DNA of 9,354 nucleotides from Alphaproteobacteria bacterium. GTDB lineage: Bacteria > Pseudomonadota > Alphaproteobacteria > Micropepsales > Micropepsaceae. The stretch is taken from the NCBI GenBank assembly GCA_003131925.1, contig PKWC01000140.1, forward strand, positions 12,633 through 21,986, given 5' to 3'. The position numbers were made by a program, and so were the translations under genes. This document shows, piece after piece, positions 1 to 7,222 of this stretch. Below the pieces are notes generated by a model. That model was not told where the DNA came from. It did no database searches and saw nothing but the letters and a program-made list of their open reading frames with translations. Position 1 is the stretch's first letter. The number at the start of each line of letters is the position of its first letter.

Positions 1-25
1 AGCAAATGGCGCCGCCCTTCGTATT

Positions 26-301
26 TCAAGCGCCCTCCACCGGCCGCCGCACCATCATCCTGCGCAACCGATGCCGCGCCCATCTGGCGGCATGCTCGAT
101 TCGCAGGCCGAGCCTGGGTTTGGCGAGCCGGTGCGAGCACATCGCGTAGCGATCTTTTCCCAGGCTGCGCTTGAGCTGGTTGTCGCCGGCGAGAAAATCG
201 TAGCGGCTTGCTCCCGCGGCCGCGCCCGCCGCCATGGCGAGAAGATGGGAAACATGGCCGGCCCTCAGCTCGCCATGGGCGCAGGGTCCGAGAGCTTCGT
301 A
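26..301 (-). pseudogene. C-terminal remnant of a CelD/BcsL-type GNAT acetyltransferase
   Basis: The minus-strand frame ending at the TGA at 26-28 carries the closing part of the CelD/BcsL-like GNAT fold: RAGHVSHLLA (about 265-236), then the hallmark YDFLAGD (202-182) followed by NQLKRSL, then a basic tail ending in RRPVEGA. In intact relatives this segment ends a protein of roughly 350-400 residues and is preceded by the acyl-CoA-binding core. Here only about 90 residues remain. Going upstream, the frame meets a stop at 329-331 and runs into sequence that codes for a PEP-CTERM protein on the other strand. The 5' part is therefore missing, not merely frameshifted nearby. Such acetyltransferases are common in exopolysaccharide and exosortase loci, where they probably acylate sugars or precursors, so the location fits. 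Family assignment rests on motif recognition by eye. There is no start codon with a ribosome site, so it is probably not expressed as a functional enzyme. Confidence 0.6.
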
Positions 302-745
302 GTTAATGGATCTGGTACCTTGAATACGTCAGTTTCCTCGTCCAACAAAGGCGATTGGACCAGCGGCGACTTGACAACTGTCGTCGGCAGCGATTCAGAT
401 CCAAAGAACCCGATCGGCGCGTGGCTGGCCTCGACGCAAGCATTCCAACCCTCATCGCTCGGGTACTATGTCTATGATTTCAACTTTGGAACGGTCAATT
501 ACACAAGCAAAAATCCTACTTTCACCTCGTCTTTCGCCTACCCGGAAGGAACGGTAATCACAGCCTTCTTCTGCGCGCCAGGCAAAAGCAAATGCATCTC
601 GACTCCTCAAAGTGCTGCACTGATGATCGAAAGTCCGGGAAATCAGAACGTTCCAGAACCCATGACTCTTTCACTCTTTGGTGTTGGCCTCTTGGGAACG
701 GGTGCGCTTCGCCGCCGCAAGGCCAGATCCGCAGAGAAAGGGTAA
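71..745 (+). CDS. PEP-CTERM sorting-domain protein lacking its signal peptide (probably 5'-truncated)
   Basis: The C-terminus is a clear exosortase substrate signal. VPEP at residues 194-197 (numbered from the ATG at 71) is followed by a 16-residue hydrophobic helix (198-213) and the basic cluster RRRKAR. The domain before it (about residues 76-190) is rich in Ser, Thr, Gly and Asn, as in exported surface proteins, and has two Cys (FFCAPGKSKC) that could form a disulfide. Its function is unknown. The N-terminus is wrong for the family: residues 1-70 have no signal peptide and are the antisense of a GNAT acetyltransferase remnant. Later in-frame ATGs at 245, 254 and 275 do not create a signal peptide either. 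GC is 73% at 181-240 but 45% at 301-360, so native coding probably begins near 290. As it stands the product could not reach the Sec pathway or the exosortase. The start at 71 is only the longest option. It converges with prsT, 28 nt apart. Confidence 0.7.
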   Translation: MPRPSGGMLDSQAEPGFGEPVRAHRVAIFSQAALELVVAGEKIVAACSRGRARRHGEKMGNMAGPQLAMGAGSESFVVNGSGTLNTSVSSSNKGDWTSGDLTTVVGSDSDPKNPIGAWLASTQAFQPSSLGYYVYDFNFGTVNYTSKNPTFTSSFAYPEGTVITAFFCAPGKSKCISTPQSAALMIESPGNQNVPEPMTLSLFGVGLLGTGALRRRKARSAEKG

Positions 746-773
746 GCAGTTCTTTCCGCGCAGACTGACTGAA

Positions 774-3560
774 TTACCGCCCGCCGCCTAGCTTCACCAG
801 CAACAGCTGCGCCTGTGATTTTGTCTCCGGCTCCGTGTTGAGCTTCAGCAGCTTCTGTAGCACGTCGCGCGCCTGATCGGCCTTTCCCGTCTTCGAGAGC
901 ACGACCGCGTAGTGGTACTGGATTGTGCTGTCGGCCGGCTGGCTCGCGCTTGCCTGGGCCAGGTATTTCGCAGCGCTCACGGCGTCGCCCTGCTCGGCCA
1001 GAATCCAGCCCAGCGTGTCGGCCACCGAGCCGGAAGCGGGCGCCAGCCGGATCGCCTTCTCGGCTATGCCCCGCGCGCGCGGATCATGTTTCCAGTCGTA
1101 GAGCCAGGCCAGATTGTTCAGGATCACCGGGTTGTCGGGCTTCTGCGTCTGGAGCCATTCATATTGCGCGAGCGCGTCATTCAGCTTCCCCGTTGCGCTA
1201 TCGACCAGCGCCAGCGCGAAGCGCGCCTCCACGTCGGCGGGATGCGCCGCGGTCCAGGACGCGAGCAGGCTTGACGCTTTGTCGAGGTGCTTGTCGCGCT
1301 GATAAAGCCCGGCAAGCTTGACCGCGACGGCGCTGGACGGGCTCTGCGCCTGCCGCTTCTCCAGCAAGGCGATGGCGCCGGCGCGGTTGTTGTTTCCCTC
1401 CAGAACGTCCGCGGTCATCAGCGCGGCAGCCTGGCCCGTCTTGTCGCCGGTCACCGCCTGGCTCGCGGCGAGAGCGGCATCCGCGCCCTTCGCCAGATAG
1501 ATGAGGCTCACATAGGCGCGCTTGAGATCGACGCTGCGGGGATCGAGCTGAACCGCGCGCAAAGCGAGGGGCGCCGCGCCCGCATAGTTCCTGTCGGAGG
1601 CGAGCACGGCCGCGTAATGGGCGAACAGCGGCGCGTAGCTCTGGAATTTCGCTGCCGCGCTTTTGTACGCCGCGGCGCTCGCCGCGTGGTTGCCCTGGTC
1701 GAAATAGAGATGGGCGAGGGCGTCGGCAACACCCGCGTCCTTGCCGAATTTCGCCTGTAGCGCGCGCGCGCGGCCGATCGCCTCGGGCCATTTCTTCCGC
1801 GCTTCGAAAAGCGCCAGGATGCGCAGCGAGGGCCGTGGATCCGCTTGTGTCGCGTTCTGCGCCTGCGTCAGCAGATCGATCGCGCCCTTGTCGTCATGTT
1901 CGCGGAACGCGATGTCGGCCAGCGCCTCCAGGCTGTCCACGTCTTTTGGATTGGCCGCCAGCCGGTCGCGAAAAAGCTTCTTCGCCTCGGCCGCCCGGTT
2001 TGTGGAGAGATAGATCTGCGCCAGATCGCGGCGCGCGGAGGCGAGGTTCGGCTGTTTGGCCAAGAGACCGCGCAGCAGCGTCTCCGCGCCCGCATAATCG
2101 TGCTGGCCCATGCGCACGGCAGCCAGAAGCTCCTGATAGGTGGGATTGGACGGATCGCGCGCCGCGAGCTGCCGCGCCGCCACTTCGGCCACATCGAGCT
2201 GCCCCAGTTGCAGCGCCTCGATCACCAGCGGCGGCCCGGCCATCAGGCTGCCCTTACCGCCTTTGAAAATGTCGGTAAGCGCCGCAAGGCTCGCCTCGCG
2301 GTCGCCGGTGGCGAAATCAGTCAGTGCGCGCTGGGTGGCGAGCGGCGCATTGCCGGGCGCCTTCACGGCGGCTTGCGCGAACGCCGCCTTCGCCTTGTCG
2401 AGATCGCCATGCGCGATATAGGCCTGACCCAGCATGCCAAGCGTGCTGGCGTCGCCTGGCGCCAGCTTCACCGCCTTTTCGAGCGCGGCGATGCCGTCTT
2501 CGAGATTGCCGCGCTTCAGCGCGATTGCCCCCAGTAGCTGCCAGGCTTTCGGCTGGTCGCCGGCCTGAGCGATGAATTTGCGCGCGAACGCCTCGGCCTG
2601 GTCCAGCTGGTTCAACTTGAACTTCACTTCCGCCGCGATGAGATAGGCCGGCGGAAAGCCACTCATCGCGCCCCGCAACTGATCGAGTAGCGCGTCGGCG
2701 TCCTTGTACTTGCCGCGTTGCGCTTCGATGGCCGCCTGCAGATAGAGCGCCATCACGCTGCCCGGCGCGATCTTGCGGATGTCCGCCAGATCCTTCTCTG
2801 CTGCGTCGAGCCTGCCGCGCTCCGCGTCGAGATTGGCGCGGTCGAGCATAGCGCGCAGATTGGTCGGGTCGGCCGCGGTGGCCGCGGCGAATTGCTGCAT
2901 GGCCGCGTCGGCCTTTCCTTGCATCGCTAGGGAAAGACCCTTCACGTCGAGAGCATCGGCGTTTCTGGGATCAAGCTTCAGCGCCTGGTCCGCTTTCGCT
3001 GCAGCGGCATCGAACTGATGCCGATCCAGCAGCAGCCGCGCTTCGCCAATCAGGGGAAGTGCGGATCCAGGATCCAGCCGCTCGGCATCGGCAAACATTG
3101 CACGTGCGTGATCAATTTCGTGCAGGGCGAGTTCGGCCATGCCCCGATAGGTACGCACCAGGCTCTCCGTCTTCGCCGGCCGGTTTCCTGCGGGCACGTT
3201 CTTCAACAGATCTCCGAACTCGCCGGCTTCGAACAGCGCCTGCGCCATCAAGGGAGCAGTCGCATCTTCCTTGACGCCGCGAAGATGCGCGGCGAACAGC
3301 TCGGCTTGCGCGGCGTTGGGATTGCCGATCTTCAGGTAGATTTGCGCCAGCTCGATCAGAATGGCGCCGTTTGCGGGCTCCGCCTGCGCCGCATTTCGCA
3401 ACTGGATTTCGGCGCCGCGAAAATCACCCTTCTTTTCCAGCTGATGGGCGCTTTGCAAATAGGAACTGGCCGCTCCCGCCCATCCTGCCGCCGGAACAAG
3501 TGCCGCCATCGCTGCGGTCAACACCGCAGCGCGCGTCCCCTTCCACATTTTGCCCTTCAT
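774..3560 (-). CDS. prsT: PrsT: XrtA/PEP-CTERM system TPR-repeat protein
   Basis: This is a 928-residue protein built almost wholly of degenerate 34-residue tetratricopeptide repeats, roughly twenty or more. Examples are ALKLDPRNADALDVKG, AVKLAPGDASTLGMLGQAYI and the closing YHYAVVLSKTGKADQARDVL. Length, repeat content and position after prsK-prsR match the PEP-CTERM TPR family (TIGR02917), whose members occur only with exosortase systems. The family's exact role is unknown; a scaffold for export or EPS assembly is an inference. I chose the ATG at 3560 because AAGGAG sits 7 nt upstream and because it starts a classic signal peptide: basic KGKMWKGTR, then a hydrophobic stretch at residues 11-27, with a likely cut after AGA at residue 30. 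A longer frame from 3635 would bury that signal. Many family members are lipoproteins, but no Cys lipobox is present here, so a soluble periplasmic or otherwise anchored protein is expected. It is last in the operon, 1 nt after the prsR stop. Confidence 0.9.
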   Translation of the reverse strand: MKGKMWKGTRAAVLTAAMAALVPAAGWAGAASSYLQSAHQLEKKGDFRGAEIQLRNAAQAEPANGAILIELAQIYLKIGNPNAAQAELFAAHLRGVKEDATAPLMAQALFEAGEFGDLLKNVPAGNRPAKTESLVRTYRGMAELALHEIDHARAMFADAERLDPGSALPLIGEARLLLDRHQFDAAAAKADQALKLDPRNADALDVKGLSLAMQGKADAAMQQFAAATAADPTNLRAMLDRANLDAERGRLDAAEKDLADIRKIAPGSVMALYLQAAIEAQRGKYKDADALLDQLRGAMSGFPPAYLIAAEVKFKLNQLDQAEAFARKFIAQAGDQPKAWQLLGAIALKRGNLEDGIAALEKAVKLAPGDASTLGMLGQAYIAHGDLDKAKAAFAQAAVKAPGNAPLATQRALTDFATGDREASLAALTDIFKGGKGSLMAGPPLVIEALQLGQLDVAEVAARQLAARDPSNPTYQELLAAVRMGQHDYAGAETLLRGLLAKQPNLASARRDLAQIYLSTNRAAEAKKLFRDRLAANPKDVDSLEALADIAFREHDDKGAIDLLTQAQNATQADPRPSLRILALFEARKKWPEAIGRARALQAKFGKDAGVADALAHLYFDQGNHAASAAAYKSAAAKFQSYAPLFAHYAAVLASDRNYAGAAPLALRAVQLDPRSVDLKRAYVSLIYLAKGADAALAASQAVTGDKTGQAAALMTADVLEGNNNRAGAIALLEKRQAQSPSSAVAVKLAGLYQRDKHLDKASSLLASWTAAHPADVEARFALALVDSATGKLNDALAQYEWLQTQKPDNPVILNNLAWLYDWKHDPRARGIAEKAIRLAPASGSVADTLGWILAEQGDAVSAAKYLAQASASQPADSTIQYHYAVVLSKTGKADQARDVLQKLLKLNTEPETKSQAQLLLVKLGGGR

Positions 3561-3561
3561 C

Positions 3562-4953
3562 TCATCGCTCCTTGGTCGGCTCCGGCACCTGGGACTCGCG
3601 CGGCGCAGAGAATCCGTGTTCGGCGAGAAGATCATAGAGAGTCGGGCGGCTTACACCCAGGCGCCCAGCCGCCTTCGAGATGTTGCCCTCCACTTCCGAC
3701 AGCGCAAGCTCGATTGTTTTCCGCTCCGCGCGTTTTCGCGCCTCGCGCAGATTGAGCGACCGCTCCGCCTCCGGTTGTGCAAGGTCGAGATCGCCGGCCG
3801 TGACCAGAGCACCCTCCGCCATGATCGCCGCGCGCTTCACACGACCCTCTAATTCGCGAACATTGCCGCGCCAGGGATGCTGGCGAATGGCGCTCGCAGC
3901 ATCGTTGGCGAAGCCCCTGAGCGTCCGGCCGAACTCCTTTGCGTATTTCCGCAGAAAAAACTTCGCGAGCAGCACGCTGTCGCCTCCGCGGTCGCGCAAA
4001 GGCGGCAGGTTTATCGCGATCTCGTTGATGCGATAAAAAAGATCCTCGCGGAAGCGACCTTCGGCGATCAGCCTGGCGAGATCCTGGTTGGTGGCGCTCA
4101 GGACGCGGGTGTCGATGCGGATTGACTGCCGGCCGCCGACACGCTCGACGACACGCTCCTCCAGGAAGCGCAGCAGCTTGACCTGCGTCGTCAGCGGAAT
4201 GTCGCCCACTTCGTCGAGAAACAGCGTACCCCCGTTTGCGCTTTCAATTTTGCCGATCGTCTGCTTGACGGCTCCGGTGAATGCGCCTTTCTCGTGGCCG
4301 AACAATTCGGCTTCAAGAAGTCCTTCCGGGATGGCCGCACAATTGATGGCGACGAAGGGTTTGCCGGCGCGCGCGCTCAGCCTATGGATGGCATCGGCCA
4401 CGAGTTCCTTGCCGGTGCCGCTCTCTCCGGTGATCAGTACCGTGATATCGGTTCTTGCCAGACGCTCGATGTCGCGCAGCACCTTCTGCATTGCGGCGCT
4501 GTCGCCGAGGATGCCGCCTACCGCCATCTGCGACACAGTTTTGGCAAGCCGCCGATTCTCCTGCTCGAGCTCGAAGAGCCGCGCGGCGCGCCCCACGATG
4601 AGCTTCAGGAGGTCCGGATCAGCCGGTTTCTGGAAAAAATCATACGCGCCCGTGGCAATCGCCCGGCTCGCATGCTCGCGCGATTCGTTACCGGTGACGA
4701 CGATGATCTTGGTTTCCGGAGCAATTTCGAGCAGCTCCGCAACCGCGGCCAGGCCCTCACTCGCGCCGTCCGGATCGGGTGGAAGCCCCAGATCCACGAT
4801 CGCGAGCCCAGGATGTTCTCGTGCGGCGATCTGCTTTGCTTGTTCGCGGTCGCCGGCTTCCAACACGCGATAGTCCGACAGGAGCCAACGATATTGCGAC
4901 CGCAGGCCCTCATCGTCTTCGAGAACGAGAACAGCTGGCTCCGCATGACTCAT
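3562..4953 (-). CDS. prsR: PrsR: PEP-CTERM-box sigma-54-dependent response regulator
   Basis: This is a 463-residue NtrC-class activator with all three domains. The receiver (about 5-120) has the acidic cluster E12-D14, phospho-acceptor D54 (AIVDLG), T87 and K109. The central AAA+ domain (about 145-375) has Walker A GESGTGKE (176-183), the sigma-54 contact loop GAFTGA (223-228), Walker B GGTLFLDE (241-248), arginines in FREDLFYR (301-308) and sensor II WRGNVREL (361-368). The C-terminus has a Fis-type helix-turn-helix (about 424-441, NISKAAGRLGVSRPTLY). Every key residue is intact, so it should be a phosphorylation-controlled activator of RpoN holoenzyme. In this family (TIGR02915) the expected targets are PEP-CTERM protein promoters. 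The ATG at 4953 is preferred over the one at 4971 because AGGTGA lies 7 nt before it and it forms an ATGA overlap with the prsK stop. The partner kinase is the gene just upstream. DNA target sites cannot be read from the protein. Confidence 0.95.
   Translation of the reverse strand: MSHAEPAVLVLEDDEGLRSQYRWLLSDYRVLEAGDREQAKQIAAREHPGLAIVDLGLPPDPDGASEGLAAVAELLEIAPETKIIVVTGNESREHASRAIATGAYDFFQKPADPDLLKLIVGRAARLFELEQENRRLAKTVSQMAVGGILGDSAAMQKVLRDIERLARTDITVLITGESGTGKELVADAIHRLSARAGKPFVAINCAAIPEGLLEAELFGHEKGAFTGAVKQTIGKIESANGGTLFLDEVGDIPLTTQVKLLRFLEERVVERVGGRQSIRIDTRVLSATNQDLARLIAEGRFREDLFYRINEIAINLPPLRDRGGDSVLLAKFFLRKYAKEFGRTLRGFANDAASAIRQHPWRGNVRELEGRVKRAAIMAEGALVTAGDLDLAQPEAERSLNLREARKRAERKTIELALSEVEGNISKAAGRLGVSRPTLYDLLAEHGFSAPRESQVPEPTKER
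3568..3573 (-). promoter_or_regulatory. Shine-Dalgarno of prsT, inside the end of prsR
   Basis: On the minus strand AAGGAG lies 7 nt before the ATG at 3560. It overlaps the last prsR codons (Lys-Glu-Arg, then TGA). This fixes the prsT start and implies that ribosomes ending prsR are placed to begin prsT. Confidence 0.75.
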
Positions 4954-7019
4954 GACGCAATCACCTGACACAACTCGTCGGTGCCAGACGATTCTCCGAG
5001 TTTCGGCAAGACTATTCGCATCGTCGTGCCGCGACCGACGGCGCTGATTACTTCGATCTCACCACCTGCCGCCCGCACCAGATCGCGCGCCTGAAAGGCT
5101 CCCATTCCATGGCCGTGAAGCTTCGTCGAATGAAGCGGCGCGAAGAGGCTGTTGCGGATAAAGTCGGCGCTCATGCCGCAGCCCCTGTCCGTCACCTCGA
5201 TCACGGCACTGCCGCGTTCCGTTCGCAGGGCAACGAGCACCTCGTCGCCGCCCGACGAAGCCTCGACGGCGTTGGTGACGAGATGGGTCAGGATGGCGTG
5301 AAGGTCCGACGGCGCGATGAGCACACACACCGCGCCCGTCTCGATCTGCGCCCGTACGGGCACATCGCCGCGCTCGAGTTCGCGAAGCACGTCACCAATT
5401 CTCTGCGCCACGTTGGAGAGTTTGGGTTCCTCTACCGCCGGCGCATCGGGCCGCAACCGGTCTACAAGGCTGCCAAGCTTCTTCGTGGCACTTTCCACAC
5501 CCCGAATCATGTCCGCGCGGAATTCCGCCCGCTCGCCGAATTTTTGAATGTTCACCACCATCAGTGCAAGCTGACCAGAGACGTTCTTGATGTCGTGAAT
5601 GACGAAAGAGAATTTGCGCGAATAATCGATCAGTGCCTGCGATTCGAGGAGCGCCCGCGTCACGCGCTCCTCCTCGAGGTAGCCAGCCGCCTGCTGGCCC
5701 ATCGCCAGCAGAAGATCGTTGCTTTCCCAGTTCAGGACCGCTGGCGCGCGCGGCGACGCCAACACGACAAAGCCGATCAGACGATCGATCTTCACGAGCG
5801 GAACAGCCAGCCACGCCGAGGCGTCGTCGGCCCAAGCGGGGTGGCGCGCAGTCTTCCCCGTCGTGGGTGCATGGCTGGAAAAAATCTGCACCGCCTCGCC
5901 GCCCCGAAATCCCGCCACCAATTCGCCAGCCGCCGGCTCGATGGCAGCGACGTCCAGCTTCATGCTCAGGACCTGTGCGACCCTGTAGTTGCCTGCGGCA
6001 TCCTCCAGCCACAATGCACCGCCTGGACTGTCCACCACGTCGGCGATCGAGCGGATGACGCGAACCGCAAGTGGGTCATGAGCGGCCGCCGAGGACAGCG
6101 CAGCAATCGAGCGCAGCCATTCCGTGCGGTAGTCGTAGTGCGTTGAAAAGAAGTTCTCTGCGATGATCCGTTTCAAACGCGAGCGGAAACTCTCCGTCGA
6201 AAGCACCGTCAGCAGCAGGATGACGCTGCCGCAGAAGAAGGCGATTTCCGAGATGCTCGCCCATTCGCCGGGAAAACGCCCGATCAACCCGGCGACACCC
6301 GCCGCGACAAGAAGAAAGATACCCGCAGTGGTCAGCGTCGCGCCGTGGAAAACCACGCGGCGCGAGACATGGATGTCAATGCTCCAGTCCGGATTTCTGG
6401 CCATCGTGAGAACGAGCAGCGGAACGATCAGGGCAAGCACGATTCCCCGCCCCGCGAGAAGAGACGGGGCCAGCTCTCGCAGAACCACCGCTTCGCAAAA
6501 CACGAAGAGGTCGTAGGCGAAAAGCGCACCGATCGCGATGCAAAGCGGAAACACATGCCACCGCCGCCCCGGCGAAGTATTACGATAGAGATTCTCGACG
6601 AGGAGAATCCCGCATACTGAGACCAAAACCCGATCGAGAACCTGCGAGGCGGCAAAGGCCGTCGGGCTGTCCGCCGAAAAAAGAAAGCGGCAATCGTTCG
6701 CGACGCTTGCGAGTCCGATGACGGCCGCCACGAGCGGCAGCCATATGTTGGCTCGTAAATGTTCTTCCTTTCGGCGCGCGGCAGAGAGAACCAATGCCAG
6801 CAGCAGAAGCCAGGCACCGCTCCGCAGGCTTTCGAGCGCATGGGCCGCGCCGGGCATCCACCAGGGCTGCAACGCGGCGGCGACCGCCCAAATCGTGGTG
6901 ATGACGCAGGCCAAGAGAACGCTCAGCCCAAACGCCTGCGGCCGGCGGTTGAGCAGCATCAGCGCAATGAGCGCAACGAACGCGCTGGCGCCGATTCCGT
7001 AGGAGACCGCAAAGAGCAT
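4950..7019 (-). CDS. prsK: PrsK: XrtA/PEP-CTERM system membrane histidine kinase
   Basis: This is a 689-residue sensor kinase. The N-terminal 275 residues contain about nine hydrophobic segments (roughly 5-22, 32-50, 66-80, 93-108, 128-143, 158-176, 192-206, 228-246 and 257-274), so the sensor is embedded in the inner membrane. A GAF-like domain follows (about 305-445). The phosphorylation helix has the divergent H-box IHDIKN with H475, and the ATPase domain has N-box N583 (HLVTNAVEAS), G1 DRGCGMS (611-617) and G2 with G636, G638 and G640 (HGHGMGAF). This order, including the many-pass sensor and HDIKN box, is that of the PEP-CTERM kinase family (TIGR02916). The substrate is PrsR, encoded 4 nt overlapping downstream. 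The signal is unknown. The start at 7019 has no good ribosome site but begins exactly at the first membrane helix. It lies 203 nt after the sugar transferase, so it may have its own promoter. Confidence 0.93.
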   Translation of the reverse strand: MLFAVSYGIGASAFVALIALMLLNRRPQAFGLSVLLACVITTIWAVAAALQPWWMPGAAHALESLRSGAWLLLLALVLSAARRKEEHLRANIWLPLVAAVIGLASVANDCRFLFSADSPTAFAASQVLDRVLVSVCGILLVENLYRNTSPGRRWHVFPLCIAIGALFAYDLFVFCEAVVLRELAPSLLAGRGIVLALIVPLLVLTMARNPDWSIDIHVSRRVVFHGATLTTAGIFLLVAAGVAGLIGRFPGEWASISEIAFFCGSVILLLTVLSTESFRSRLKRIIAENFFSTHYDYRTEWLRSIAALSSAAAHDPLAVRVIRSIADVVDSPGGALWLEDAAGNYRVAQVLSMKLDVAAIEPAAGELVAGFRGGEAVQIFSSHAPTTGKTARHPAWADDASAWLAVPLVKIDRLIGFVVLASPRAPAVLNWESNDLLLAMGQQAAGYLEEERVTRALLESQALIDYSRKFSFVIHDIKNVSGQLALMVVNIQKFGERAEFRADMIRGVESATKKLGSLVDRLRPDAPAVEEPKLSNVAQRIGDVLRELERGDVPVRAQIETGAVCVLIAPSDLHAILTHLVTNAVEASSGGDEVLVALRTERGSAVIEVTDRGCGMSADFIRNSLFAPLHSTKLHGHGMGAFQARDLVRAAGGEIEVISAVGRGTTMRIVLPKLGESSGTDELCQVIAS
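4961..4966 (-). promoter_or_regulatory. Shine-Dalgarno of prsR, inside the end of prsK
   Basis: On the minus strand AGGTGA precedes the ATG at 4953 by 7 nt, within the last codons of prsK. With the ATGA stop/start overlap it supports the shorter prsR start and coupled synthesis of kinase and regulator. Confidence 0.6.
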
Positions 7020-7065
7020 AGCGAAGCTAGTGGAGAGGTTTTGGCATGTCGAATACTACACTATT

Positions 7066-7088
7066 CTGGCCGTCATCACTCGGCCCAG
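7066..7088. repeat. Imperfect inverted repeat in the leader of prsK
   Basis: CTGGCCG (7066-7072) can pair with CGGCCCAG (7081-7088) around an 8-nt loop, with one bulged C. It lies about 50 nt before the prsK start. It could be a small RNA hairpin or part of an operator; in GC-rich DNA it may also be chance. Confidence 0.3.
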
Positions 7089-7185
7089 GCCGCGCGAAGC
7101 ATGGCCGAAGGACAAGTTTCGCCGGGGCGATCCAGTTATCCCAGGGAGGAAATTGGACGACCCGCGCGAAGCGGACGATGACAAC

Positions 7186-7210
7186 CAAGTTGGAAAACTC
7201 GCGCAACTTG
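7186..7210. repeat. Perfect 7-bp inverted repeat after the sugar transferase gene
   Basis: CAAGTTG (7186-7192) and CAACTTG (7204-7210) are perfect inverse copies separated by 11 nt, starting 12 nt past the sugar transferase stop. In minus-strand RNA it would form a modest hairpin, but no run of U follows, so it is not a standard intrinsic terminator. A regulator-binding dyad, an mRNA-stabilising hairpin or a weak attenuator are possible. Confidence 0.35.
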
Positions 7211-7222
7211 AAACACCGTGCG

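Noticed and set aside
1198..1791. Long 197-codon minus-strand frame and many plus-strand frames within prsT
   Set aside because: They are arginine-rich shadow frames of a GC-rich gene; the prsT frame has clear TPR periodicity.
5109..6146. 345-codon plus-strand frame opposite prsK
   Set aside because: It is antisense to the GAF and kinase domains of prsK, which has every expected motif; the antisense product resembles no family.
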